Assembly (NCBI GenBank): GCA_937871935.1
Contig: CALMQI010000391.1
Span: forward strand, 1 to 32,260
Length of the DNA stretch: 32,260 nucleotides
DNA from: an uncultured Burkholderiales bacterium
Lineage (GTDB): Bacteria; Pseudomonadota; Gammaproteobacteria; Burkholderiales; Burkholderiaceae_C
Direction: 5' to 3'
Made by a program: the position numbers and the translations under genes. Of this stretch, positions 1-8,142 are shown one piece after another (the first letter of the stretch is position 1; each line of letters starts with the position of its first letter). Under the pieces are notes generated by a model. The model was not told the DNA's origin. It saw only the letters and a program-made list of their open reading frames with translations, and did not search any database.

Positions 1-555
1 GTCGCCGACCTTCGTTTCGACGCCGCACCGGCCGTGCTGCTGGCCGCGGCGGCCGACCCCTGGGCGCTGGCGCGTCGGGTGCGCGATGCCGGCCGCATCG
101 TGCTGGCGGCCGACGCCATCGGCGCCGCGCAGCACATGCTCGACTCGGCCGTGGCCTGGGCCGGCGAGCGGGTGCAGTTCGGCCGCCTGATCGGCAGCTT
201 CCAGGGCCTCAAGCACACGCTGGCCGAAGCGGTGACGCTGCTCGAACCGTGCCGCGCGCTGTTGTGGCAGGCCGCGCACGCGCACGACCAGCAGGCCGAT
301 GACGCAGCGCTGCTGGCCTGCCACCTGAAGGCGCACGTCGGCGACGTGAGCCGCGAGGTCGCGCGCATGACGACCGAGGCGCACGGCGGCATGGGCTTCA
401 CCGATCTGCTCGGCCTGCACCACTGGTTCAGGCGCTGCGCCTTCGACCGCCAGTTTCTCGGCACGCCGGCGCAGTGCCGCGACGAGGCCGCTTCGCTGCA
501 GGGCTGGGACCAGCCCCTGCCCACCACCACTCTACCGACAGGAGTCACCGCTTGA
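1..555 (+). CDS. Acyl-CoA dehydrogenase, C-terminal part (5' end outside window)
   Basis: Frame open from base 1 to TGA at 553-555; 'RVQFGRLIGSFQGLKHTLAEA' and 'EAHGGMGFTDLLGLHHWFRR' are ACAD C-terminal domain motifs. Confidence 0.88.
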   Translation, partial: VADLRFDAAPAVLLAAAADPWALARRVRDAGRIVLAADAIGAAQHMLDSAVAWAGERVQFGRLIGSFQGLKHTLAEAVTLLEPCRALLWQAAHAHDQQADDAALLACHLKAHVGDVSREVARMTTEAHGGMGFTDLLGLHHWFRRCAFDRQFLGTPAQCRDEAASLQGWDQPLPTTTLPTGVTA

Positions 556-1781
556 AGACACCCGACCGCTCCCTCGGCCGCGTCGCCGCCATCATCGGCA
601 TGGGCGACTCGTACGCCGACAAGCAGGACGTCAAGGACCCGCTGCAGCTCGCCACCGAGGCGAGCTGGGCCGCGTTCAAGGACGCCGGCATCCGCAAGGA
701 CGACATCGACATCCTGCTCACCGGCCGTTCGCCCTGGGCCGACCGGCGGCCGCAGTGGAACAACATCTTCGCCTCGCACATGCAGATGCCGGTGCGCATG
801 ACGACCGAGATCACCTTCCACGGTGCCGGCGTCAACGCCATGATCGGCCAGGCCGCGCTGGCCATCGCCGCGGGCGTGGCCGACTACGTGCTGTGCGTGC
901 AGTCGGATGCGGTCGAGCTGTTCATCGACGCCACCGCGGTGGGCGCGGCCACCGACGCCTGCCCGCAGTTCGAGTTTCCCTACGGCCCGACGATTCCGAC
1001 CATCTACGCGCAGCTCGCCTGCCGCTACATGCACGAGTTCGGGGTCACCGAGGAAGACTTCGCCGAGGTCGCGGTGCAGCGCCAGGAATGGGCGATCCAT
1101 CACCCGAAAGCGGCCAAGCGCAGGCACGGCCTGATCACCGTCGACGACGTGATGCGCTCGCCCTACATCTCGTCGCCGCTGCGGCGCTGGATGTGCGCCA
1201 CCTGGGGGCCGGGCGGCACCGCGGGCGCCTTCGTCGTCACCAGCGTCGAACGCGCGAAGCAGGCCAAGCGCCCGATCTACATCCACGGCTTCGGCACCTG
1301 CACCACGCACGAGTACCTGTGTGAGCGCATCAACCTGCGCAAGAGCCGCATCCCGCTCGGGCCGCTGCCGGCCATCACCACCACCGGCGCCGCCCACGCC
1401 GCGCGCGAGGCCTACGCGATGGCCGACATGACACCCGCCGACATGCAGCTCGGTGCGCTGGCCGGCAACTTCTCGCACACCGTGCTCGTGCAGCTCGAAG
1501 ACCTGGGCTTCGCGCCCAAGGGCCGCGCCATGGACTTGGTGCGCAGCGGGCGCATGCGCCCGGGCGGCGACTTCCCGGTCGACACCAACGGCGGCTGGAT
1601 GGGCTTCGGCCAGCCCGGTATCTCGGTGGCCGCCGACTCGCTGGTCGAGACCGTGCGCCAGTTGCGCGGCGACCCGCTCGGTCTGCTCGCCGGCAACTCG
1701 CCCAAGCGCGCGATGGCGTATTCGGCCGGCGGCATGCTGGCCTGCCACAGCGCCGTCATCCTCGGCACCGAAGCCCAGTAG
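552..1781 (+). CDS. Thiolase-fold / lipid-transfer (SCP2-thiolase-like) protein, Cys-less
   Basis: Probable TTG start at 552 overlapping the upstream TGA (TTGA); 'MGDSYADKQDVKDPLQLATEASWAAFKDAGIRKDDID', 'DTNGGWMGFGQPG...ETVRQLRG' thiolase-like ends; followed by a DUF35 gene. Confidence 0.85.
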   Translation: MKTPDRSLGRVAAIIGMGDSYADKQDVKDPLQLATEASWAAFKDAGIRKDDIDILLTGRSPWADRRPQWNNIFASHMQMPVRMTTEITFHGAGVNAMIGQAALAIAAGVADYVLCVQSDAVELFIDATAVGAATDACPQFEFPYGPTIPTIYAQLACRYMHEFGVTEEDFAEVAVQRQEWAIHHPKAAKRRHGLITVDDVMRSPYISSPLRRWMCATWGPGGTAGAFVVTSVERAKQAKRPIYIHGFGTCTTHEYLCERINLRKSRIPLGPLPAITTTGAAHAAREAYAMADMTPADMQLGALAGNFSHTVLVQLEDLGFAPKGRAMDLVRSGRMRPGGDFPVDTNGGWMGFGQPGISVAADSLVETVRQLRGDPLGLLAGNSPKRAMAYSAGGMLACHSAVILGTEAQ

Positions 1782-1792
1782 GAGCACACACC

Positions 1793-2236
1793 ATGTTGGA
1801 ACAAGGCGAATTCGCCGACTACACCGAATCATTCCCGACCCCGCGCGTCACGCAGGACGCGCTGCCCTACTGGGCCGCCGTCAAGGAAGGCCGGCTGCTG
1901 TTCCAGCGCTGCCCGGCCTGCCGCGGCGCGATCTTTCCACCGCGCTCGATATGCCCGATGTGCGAGGCCGGTGCCGTGCCGGTGTGGGAAGAGTCCAAGG
2001 GCGCGGGCAGCATCTACAGCTTCTCGGTCGTGCACCGGCCGCCCTCGGCGGTGTGGCGCGCGCGTTCGCCCTACACGATCGGCCTGGTGCGGCTCGACGA
2101 AGACTGGTTCCTGTTCACCGAGATCGAAGGCCGGCCCGAGGACATGGCGGTCGACAAGCGGGTGCAGGTGGCATTTCCCGAACGCGAGGTGCCGCTGCCG
2201 GTGTTCCGCCTTGCCGGCGGGGACGCACCGCGATGA
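1793..2236 (+). CDS. DUF35 family Zn-ribbon + OB-fold protein
   Basis: 'CPACRGAIFPPRSICPMC' four-Cys ribbon followed by 'GAGSIYSFSVVHRPP' OB-fold segment; adjacent to thiolase gene. Confidence 0.9.
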   Translation: MLEQGEFADYTESFPTPRVTQDALPYWAAVKEGRLLFQRCPACRGAIFPPRSICPMCEAGAVPVWEESKGAGSIYSFSVVHRPPSAVWRARSPYTIGLVRLDEDWFLFTEIEGRPEDMAVDKRVQVAFPEREVPLPVFRLAGGDAPR

Positions 2237-3543
2237 ACGACGTGCGTGCCCTGTGGGACGCCGCGGCCGAAGGCATGGTGCCGGAAGTCCGGCAGGCGCT
2301 GCAGCTCAAAGGCGTGCAGGCGCTGCTGGCCTGGGTCAAGGAACGCTCGCCGATGCAGCGCGAGCGATTGGCGCAGGTCGACCCGGCCGCGGTGCGCAGC
2401 CTGGCCGACTTTGCCGCACTCGTGCCGCTGAGCACCAAGGACGATCTGCGCGCCGCGATGGACCGCGTCGGCAGCGCCCTGCCCCACCTGTGCGTGCCGC
2501 GCGAGGACATCGTGCTGTCGGGCCCGTCGGCCGGCACCAGCGGGCGCCAGACCTACCAGGCCTTCGACGCCCACGACCTGGACCGCAACGTCGAGCTGGC
2601 GGCGCGCCTGTTCTGGTGCAGCGGGCTGCGGCCGGGCGATGTGCTGCAGATGCTGGTCACGCCGTTCACGCCGGCGGCCGACATCTTCCGCCTCGGCGCG
2701 CAGCGCGCCGGCGCGCAGTGGATCATCCGCGACAACCACGAGCCAGCGCAGGTGCCGCGTTATGTCGAGGTCGCGCGCTCGCTCAAGCCCACCTTCCTGC
2801 AGGCCGGCGTGGCCACGCTGCGCGCCATGGCCCAGCACGCCGCGGCCACGCCCGAAGGCGGGGCGCTGCCCTACCGGCGCGCGATCCTGATGGGCGCGGC
2901 GCTCGGCGCGGAGGCGCGCGAGCAGTTCCGCCAGACGCTGGGCATCGAGGTCACGACGCTGTCGGGCCAGGGCTCGGACTTCAACCTCTTCAGCACCGAG
3001 TGCCCGGCCCACGACGGCGAGCACTGGCACGGCGAGGACATGACGCTGGTCGAGGTCGTCGACCCGGCCACCGGCGCGCCGGCGCGCGAGGGCGACGTGG
3101 GCGAGATGGTCATCACCGACTTCTACCGCCGCGCCACGCCGCATGTTCGCTGGCGCACCGAGGACATGGTGCGTGTGCACCCGGGCGTGTGCAGCTGCGG
3201 CCGCACGTCGCGCCGCTTCACGCTGCTCGACCGGCTGGCCAACCGCGTGCCGGTGCGCGGCAGCGCCGTCTATCCGTTCCAGGTCGAGACCGCGCTGTCG
3301 CGCAGCGATGCCGGCCGCAATCTCGAATTCGCGCTGGTGCGCCGGGCGGTCGAGCCGCAGACGCTGGAAGTGCGCCTGCTGCGCCCCGCCACGCTGGCCG
3401 ACGACGCCGCGGCCGGCGTGGCGCAGCGCCTGCAAGCCCACCTCGACGCCGAGTTGAAGCTGCCCACGCAGGTGTCGTTCCACGACGACCTGCCGCGCGT
3501 CGGCTACAAGACGCTGCGCGTGCTCGACGACAAGACGGCGTGA
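2233..3543 (+). CDS. PaaK-like AMP-dependent acyl/aryl-CoA ligase
   Basis: ATGA overlap with DUF35 stop; 'SGPSAGTSGRQTYQAF' P-loop-like, 'GDVGEMVITDFYRRATPHVRWRTEDMV' and 'CSCGRTSRRF' typical of phenylacetate-CoA ligase family. Confidence 0.85.
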   Translation: MNDVRALWDAAAEGMVPEVRQALQLKGVQALLAWVKERSPMQRERLAQVDPAAVRSLADFAALVPLSTKDDLRAAMDRVGSALPHLCVPREDIVLSGPSAGTSGRQTYQAFDAHDLDRNVELAARLFWCSGLRPGDVLQMLVTPFTPAADIFRLGAQRAGAQWIIRDNHEPAQVPRYVEVARSLKPTFLQAGVATLRAMAQHAAATPEGGALPYRRAILMGAALGAEAREQFRQTLGIEVTTLSGQGSDFNLFSTECPAHDGEHWHGEDMTLVEVVDPATGAPAREGDVGEMVITDFYRRATPHVRWRTEDMVRVHPGVCSCGRTSRRFTLLDRLANRVPVRGSAVYPFQVETALSRSDAGRNLEFALVRRAVEPQTLEVRLLRPATLADDAAAGVAQRLQAHLDAELKLPTQVSFHDDLPRVGYKTLRVLDDKTA

Positions 3544-3547
3544 TGCC

Positions 3548-5311
3548 ATGAGCCTTGCCACCGAGACCGCCGCCGGACGCGGCTCCGCCGCGATTCCCAC
3601 CGACTGCCACGGCCAGAACTTCTGGCGCATCGACCCCGCGGTGCAGGACCTGCTCGCGCTGAGCCTGGGCCGCGCCGAGCTCGCGCACTTTCGCCCGCAC
3701 TTCGACCGCCTGGGCGAACTCGCCGGCGGGCGCCTGGACGAACTCGCGGCCAGCGCCGAACGCCATCCGCCGGTGCTGCGCCCGCGCGACCGCTTCGGCC
3801 GCGACGAGGACTCGATCGACTACCACCCGGCCTACCGCGAGATGGAGCGCATCGCCTGGAGCGATTTCGGCCTGGTCGCGATGAGCCACCGCGCTGGCGT
3901 GTTCGGCTGGCCGGAGCCGGTGCCGCCGCTGGTCAAGTACACCTTCAAGTACTTGTTCGTGCAGGCCGAGTTCGGCCTGATGTGCCCCGTCAACGGCTGC
4001 GACACCGCCGCGCACGTGGTCTTCAAGCACGGCGACGACGCGCTCAAGGCGCGCCTGGCACGCGTGCTCAGCCAGGACATGAACGAGGTGCTGAAGATCA
4101 CCCAGTTCATGACCGAGAAGAACGGCGGCTCGGATCTCGGCAGCAACGAGTTGCGCGCCGAACGCGACGGCGAGCACTGGCGCCTGCACGGCGAGAAGTG
4201 GTTCTGCAGCCACACCGATGCCGACTACGCCCTGGTGCTGGCGCGACCCGCCGGCGCACCCGCGGGCACGCGTGGGCTGGGCATGTTCGCGGTGCCGCGC
4301 CGGCTCGACGACGGCAGCTTCAACCGCAGCCGCATCGTGCGTCTGAAGGAGAAGATGGGCACGCGCTCGATGGCCACCGGCGAGGTGATCTTCGACGGAT
4401 CGCTCGCCTACGCGGTGGGTGACGTGGCCGACGGCATCAGGACGGCGATGGCGCCCGTCAACCTGTCGCGTCTGTCGCACGGCGTGCGCGCCGCCGCGAT
4501 GATGCGGCGCTGCCTGAACGAGGCGCTGCAGGTGGCGCGCCAACGTGTCGCCTTCAAGAAGACGCTGATCGACCACCCGTTGATGCGCCGCTCGCTGCTC
4601 AAGCTGATGCTGCCGACCGAGCAGGCGCTGTCGGTGTTCGTCTTCACCGCGGCGGCGATGCGTGAGGCCAACGCCGGCCAGCCGCGCGCGCGCGCATTGC
4701 TGCGCATCGCCACCGCGCTGCTGAAGTTCCGCGCCTGCCGCGACAACGTGCGCGTGGCCACCGCGGCGATGGAAGTGCGCGGCGGCCTCGGCTACATCGA
4801 GGAGTGGGTGCATTCGCGGCTGGTGCGCGACGCCCACATCGGCCTGCTGTGGGAAGGCACGAGCAACATCAACGGGCTGGACATCATCACGCGCGCGGTG
4901 CGCAAGGACCGCGCCGAGGAGGCCTTGCACGCGGCCCTGCTCGAACGGCTGCAGCAGCCGGCCATCCCGACCGTGCTGCGCAGCGCGTTGACCGCGGCGC
5001 TCGATCGCAGCACGGCCTTCGCGCGCCGCATCGCCGACGACGCCGCACTGGAGGGCCATGCGCGTGCCGCGTCGTCCGCGCTGTACCACGCGCTCAGCGC
5101 CTGCCTGCTGGCCTGGGAGGGTGCCGCCATCGGCAGCGGCGGCGGCGATGCGCGCCGCCTGCTGCTGGCCTGGCTGGTGCTGCGCCACCGCGCCGGCCGG
5201 CACGACCCCTTCGACCTTGCGGGCGATGCACGCGAGCACGAGGTCGTCGACCTCTTGCTCGACACCGCGCCCGTGCCCCTGGCGCGCGCCCAGGCGCTGC
5301 TGGACACCTGA
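3548..5311 (+). CDS. Acyl-CoA dehydrogenase, long AidB-like type (587 aa)
   Basis: 'ITQFMTEKNGGSDLGSNELRAERDGEHWRLHGEKWFCSH', 'LLWEGTSNINGLDIITRAVRKD', N-terminal 'NFWRIDPAVQDLLAL' and C-terminal extension as in AidB-like ACADs. Confidence 0.88.
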   Translation: MSLATETAAGRGSAAIPTDCHGQNFWRIDPAVQDLLALSLGRAELAHFRPHFDRLGELAGGRLDELAASAERHPPVLRPRDRFGRDEDSIDYHPAYREMERIAWSDFGLVAMSHRAGVFGWPEPVPPLVKYTFKYLFVQAEFGLMCPVNGCDTAAHVVFKHGDDALKARLARVLSQDMNEVLKITQFMTEKNGGSDLGSNELRAERDGEHWRLHGEKWFCSHTDADYALVLARPAGAPAGTRGLGMFAVPRRLDDGSFNRSRIVRLKEKMGTRSMATGEVIFDGSLAYAVGDVADGIRTAMAPVNLSRLSHGVRAAAMMRRCLNEALQVARQRVAFKKTLIDHPLMRRSLLKLMLPTEQALSVFVFTAAAMREANAGQPRARALLRIATALLKFRACRDNVRVATAAMEVRGGLGYIEEWVHSRLVRDAHIGLLWEGTSNINGLDIITRAVRKDRAEEALHAALLERLQQPAIPTVLRSALTAALDRSTAFARRIADDAALEGHARAASSALYHALSACLLAWEGAAIGSGGGDARRLLLAWLVLRHRAGRHDPFDLAGDAREHEVVDLLLDTAPVPLARAQALLDT

Positions 5312-5338
5312 ACCACGAACCGACCGGAGCATGACCCC

Positions 5339-6496
5339 ATGGATTTCGAACTGAGTGAAGAACAACGCGCGATCGCCGAGACGACGCGCCGTTTCGTCGA
5401 GAAAGAGATGCCGCGCCAGCAGGTGCTGCAGTGGTCGCGCGACAAGGTCGAGCCGCCGCAGGAGCTGTTCAGGAAGCTCGGCAAGATGGGCTACTACGGC
5501 TTCCTTCTGCCCGAGGCCTACAGCGGGCTGGAGAAGCCCGACCCGATGGGCATGCTGGCTTTCGTCGAGCAGTTCGCGCGCGCCTCGTCGGCCATCACCA
5601 CCGCCTGGGGCCGCGTCGCGGTGATCCTGGCGCCGCTGGTGGCCAAGTTCGGCACCCAGGCGCAGAAGGACATGGTGCTGCCCAAGGTCATGGCCGGCGA
5701 CATCTTCATGGCGCTGGGCCTCACCGAGCCCGGCTCCGGCAGCGACGCGGCGTCGCTGCGCACCACCGCCGTCAGGCGCAGCGACGGTCACTGGGTCATC
5801 AGCGGCGAGAAGCTGTATTGCTCGCAGGCCAAGTCGGCCGGCTTCCTGATCCTGGCTGCACGCACCGACCCGCACGCCGTCAAGCAGGAGGGCATCTCGA
5901 CCTTCCTGATCCCCAACCCGGGCAGCAACCCGGCGATCGAGCTGACGCGCATCGAGACCATGGGCCTGGGGCCGGTGCCGACCTTCTCGGCCCACTTCCG
6001 CGACCTGGTGCTGCCGCCGGACGCGCTGATCGGGGCCGAGAACAAGGGCTGGCAATGTGTGCTCGGCGGGCTGGACAACGAGCGCCTGTACCACGGCGCC
6101 ATCGGCGTCGGTGCCTCGCAGGCCATCATCGACGAGGTGGTGGCCTATCTGAAGCAGCGCGTGCAGTTCGGCAAGCCGCTGTCGAAGCTGCAATCGGTGC
6201 GCCACAAGATCGTCGACATGCAGTTGCGCACCGACGCCGCGCGGCTGCTGGTCTACCGCGGCGCCAGCGTGCTGGAGAAAACCGGCGCCTGCCACAACGA
6301 GGCCTCGTTCGCCAAGGTGGCCGGTGCCGAGTGCTACATGCACTGCGCCTACACCGGGCTGCACCTGCTGGGCGGCTACGGCTACACCGTCGACTCGGGC
6401 CTGCCGATGCACTTTCAGGACGCCAAGCTGTTCGAGATCGGCGGCGGCGCGATGGAGGTGCAGCGCGACATCATCGCGCGCGGCATGGGGCTGTAG
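5339..6496 (+). CDS. Acyl-CoA dehydrogenase (385 aa)
   Basis: 'MDFELSEEQRAIAETTRRFVEKE', 'ALGLTEPGSGSDAASLRT', 'GLDNERLYHGAIGVGASQAIIDEVVAYLKQRVQFGKPL', 'EIGGGAMEVQRDIIARGMGL'. Confidence 0.95.
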   Translation: MDFELSEEQRAIAETTRRFVEKEMPRQQVLQWSRDKVEPPQELFRKLGKMGYYGFLLPEAYSGLEKPDPMGMLAFVEQFARASSAITTAWGRVAVILAPLVAKFGTQAQKDMVLPKVMAGDIFMALGLTEPGSGSDAASLRTTAVRRSDGHWVISGEKLYCSQAKSAGFLILAARTDPHAVKQEGISTFLIPNPGSNPAIELTRIETMGLGPVPTFSAHFRDLVLPPDALIGAENKGWQCVLGGLDNERLYHGAIGVGASQAIIDEVVAYLKQRVQFGKPLSKLQSVRHKIVDMQLRTDAARLLVYRGASVLEKTGACHNEASFAKVAGAECYMHCAYTGLHLLGGYGYTVDSGLPMHFQDAKLFEIGGGAMEVQRDIIARGMGL

Positions 6497-7291
6497 GTGG
6501 CAGCGTCGAACGGAAAGCTGGCGAGCCTGGCCGACGCCGCCGAACTCGCGCGCGGCGCGGCGCGCGTCGCGCTCGGTGGCTGGAGCTTCAGCCGCCGGCC
6601 GCTGGCCGTGGCGATGCACTGGGCCGCGCACGGTCTGCGCTTCGACGAACTGCTGGTGCTGACCGGCGGCATCGAGACCGATCTGCTGGCCGCTGCCGGC
6701 GTGACGCAACGCGTGCGCGGCTTCTACCTCGGCATGGAGGCGCTGGGCATGGGGCCGGGGCTGAAGGCCGGCTGCGACGTGATCGAGGAGACCGAGACCT
6801 CGCTGATGCTGGGCCTGAACGCTGCGGTAGAGGGCGCGTCCTTCCTGCCGCTGGCGGCGCGCCACGGAGTGGCGCTGGCGCAGGTGCGGCCCGACTTGCG
6901 CCGCGTGCGCTGTCCCTACACCGATGAAGAGCAACTCGCGATCCCGCCCTTGCCCATCACCGTCGCCTACGTGCATGCCTGGCGCGCCGACCGCCGAGGC
7001 AATGCGGTGTTCGGTGGCCACCGGGCAGCCGACCGGCTGCTGGCGCTGGCGGCGCAGCGCACTGTCGTGAGCTGCGAAGAGCTGGTCGACGACATCACGG
7101 CCGGTGGCGTCGAAGCCGACCTCACCGAACCCCTGGTGAGCATGGTCGTGCACGCGCCCGGCGGCGCCCGGCCCGGCGGCTGCCTGCCCGGCTACGAGGC
7201 CGACTGGCCGGCACTGCTGGACTACACGGCACTCGACCGCGACAGCGTCGCCGGCTGGGCCCGTGCACGGCTCGAAGGAGGGGCACGATGA
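6497..7291 (+). CDS. Family I CoA-transferase alpha subunit, IpdA-like
   Basis: GTG start abutting the upstream TAG; 'VALGGWSFSRRPLAVAMHWAAHGLRFDELLVLTGGIETDLLAAAGVTQRVRGFYLGMEAL' and 'FLPLAARHG' resemble IpdA/GctA alpha subunits. Confidence 0.8.
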   Translation: MAASNGKLASLADAAELARGAARVALGGWSFSRRPLAVAMHWAAHGLRFDELLVLTGGIETDLLAAAGVTQRVRGFYLGMEALGMGPGLKAGCDVIEETETSLMLGLNAAVEGASFLPLAARHGVALAQVRPDLRRVRCPYTDEEQLAIPPLPITVAYVHAWRADRRGNAVFGGHRAADRLLALAAQRTVVSCEELVDDITAGGVEADLTEPLVSMVVHAPGGARPGGCLPGYEADWPALLDYTALDRDSVAGWARARLEGGAR

Positions 7292-8136
7292 ACGACGACA
7301 CCACCCACAGCGACGCGCCGGCCGACGTGGCCGAGATGATGGTCTGCACCATGAGCGACTGGCTGCTGCGCGCCGAGGTCATCCAGCTCGGCCTGGCTTC
7401 GGCGCTGAACCAGGTCGCCGCGCTGCTGGCGCAGGCGCGCACCAACGGCCAGGGCCCCGCGCTCGAAGACCCGGCGGCGCTGACGCTGACGCGTGCCCAG
7501 CGCCCGGCCTTCCTGAGCCGCAGCGAGCGCGCCGCCCAGATCGGCGCGCTGCGGCGCTACGAGGCGCCCGAATGGATCGGCCAGATGATGCCGCGCCTGG
7601 CCGGCCGCGTGCGCCAGTTCGTGCGCCCGCTGCAGATCGACGCCCAAGGGCGCATCAACAGCCTGCGCGTCGCCGACAAGCAGGGGCGCCTGCGCCGCTT
7701 CGCCGGCCTGGCGGGGCTGGCCGAACTGGCCGAGATCGCGCAGCCCTTCCTCGTCTACCTGCCGCAGCAGGACAGCCGCTGCTTTGTCGATGCGGTCGAC
7801 TTCGTCGTCGCCGACCCGCTGGCCGCGCACGCGCCGGGTGTCGGCCATGTGGTGATGGTCACCGACCTCGCGGTGTTCGAGTTCACGTCGGCCGGTGCGC
7901 GCGCCCTCAGCCGCCACCCCGGCGTGACGCACGAGCAGCTGCGCGAGCGCACGCCGGCTGGGGTGGCGGTGGGCAGCGTGCCGTACACGGCCAAACCGGA
8001 CGCCGCACTGCTGCAGCGGCTGCGCACGCAGATCGACCCGCATCACGTGCGCGACATCGAGTTCGCCAGCGGCCCGGCGCGGCGCGACGCGCTGCTGCGG
8101 CTGTACGAGCGGGAGGCGGCAGCGCCGCTGCGCTGA
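7288..8136 (+). CDS. Divergent family I CoA-transferase beta subunit, IpdB-like
   Basis: ATGA overlap with alpha subunit; 'CFVDAVDFVVADPLAAHAPGVGHVVMVTDLAVFEFTSAG...LSRHPGVTHEQLRERT...IDPHHVRDIEF' resembles IpdB C-terminal region from memory. Confidence 0.75.
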   Translation: MNDDTTHSDAPADVAEMMVCTMSDWLLRAEVIQLGLASALNQVAALLAQARTNGQGPALEDPAALTLTRAQRPAFLSRSERAAQIGALRRYEAPEWIGQMMPRLAGRVRQFVRPLQIDAQGRINSLRVADKQGRLRRFAGLAGLAELAEIAQPFLVYLPQQDSRCFVDAVDFVVADPLAAHAPGVGHVVMVTDLAVFEFTSAGARALSRHPGVTHEQLRERTPAGVAVGSVPYTAKPDAALLQRLRTQIDPHHVRDIEFASGPARRDALLRLYEREAAAPLR

Positions 8137-8142
8137 GCTGCT

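Noticed and set aside
2071-3630. 519-aa minus-strand ORF
   Set aside because: Shadow frame of the PaaK-like ligase; no recognisable domain.
5431-6927. 498-aa plus-strand ORF
   Set aside because: Alternative frame across an acyl-CoA dehydrogenase and the CoA-transferase alpha gene; Arg/Ala/Gly-rich artefact.
3218-7153. 1311-aa minus-strand ORF
   Set aside because: Antisense to four well-supported CDSs; His/Arg/Gln/Ala-rich low-complexity translation typical of the shadow frame in high-GC DNA.
8137-8142. Possible terminator between convergent CoA-transferase and PrpD genes
   Set aside because: Only 6 bp separate the stops and the local CTGA/TCAG symmetry gives just a 4-bp stem.
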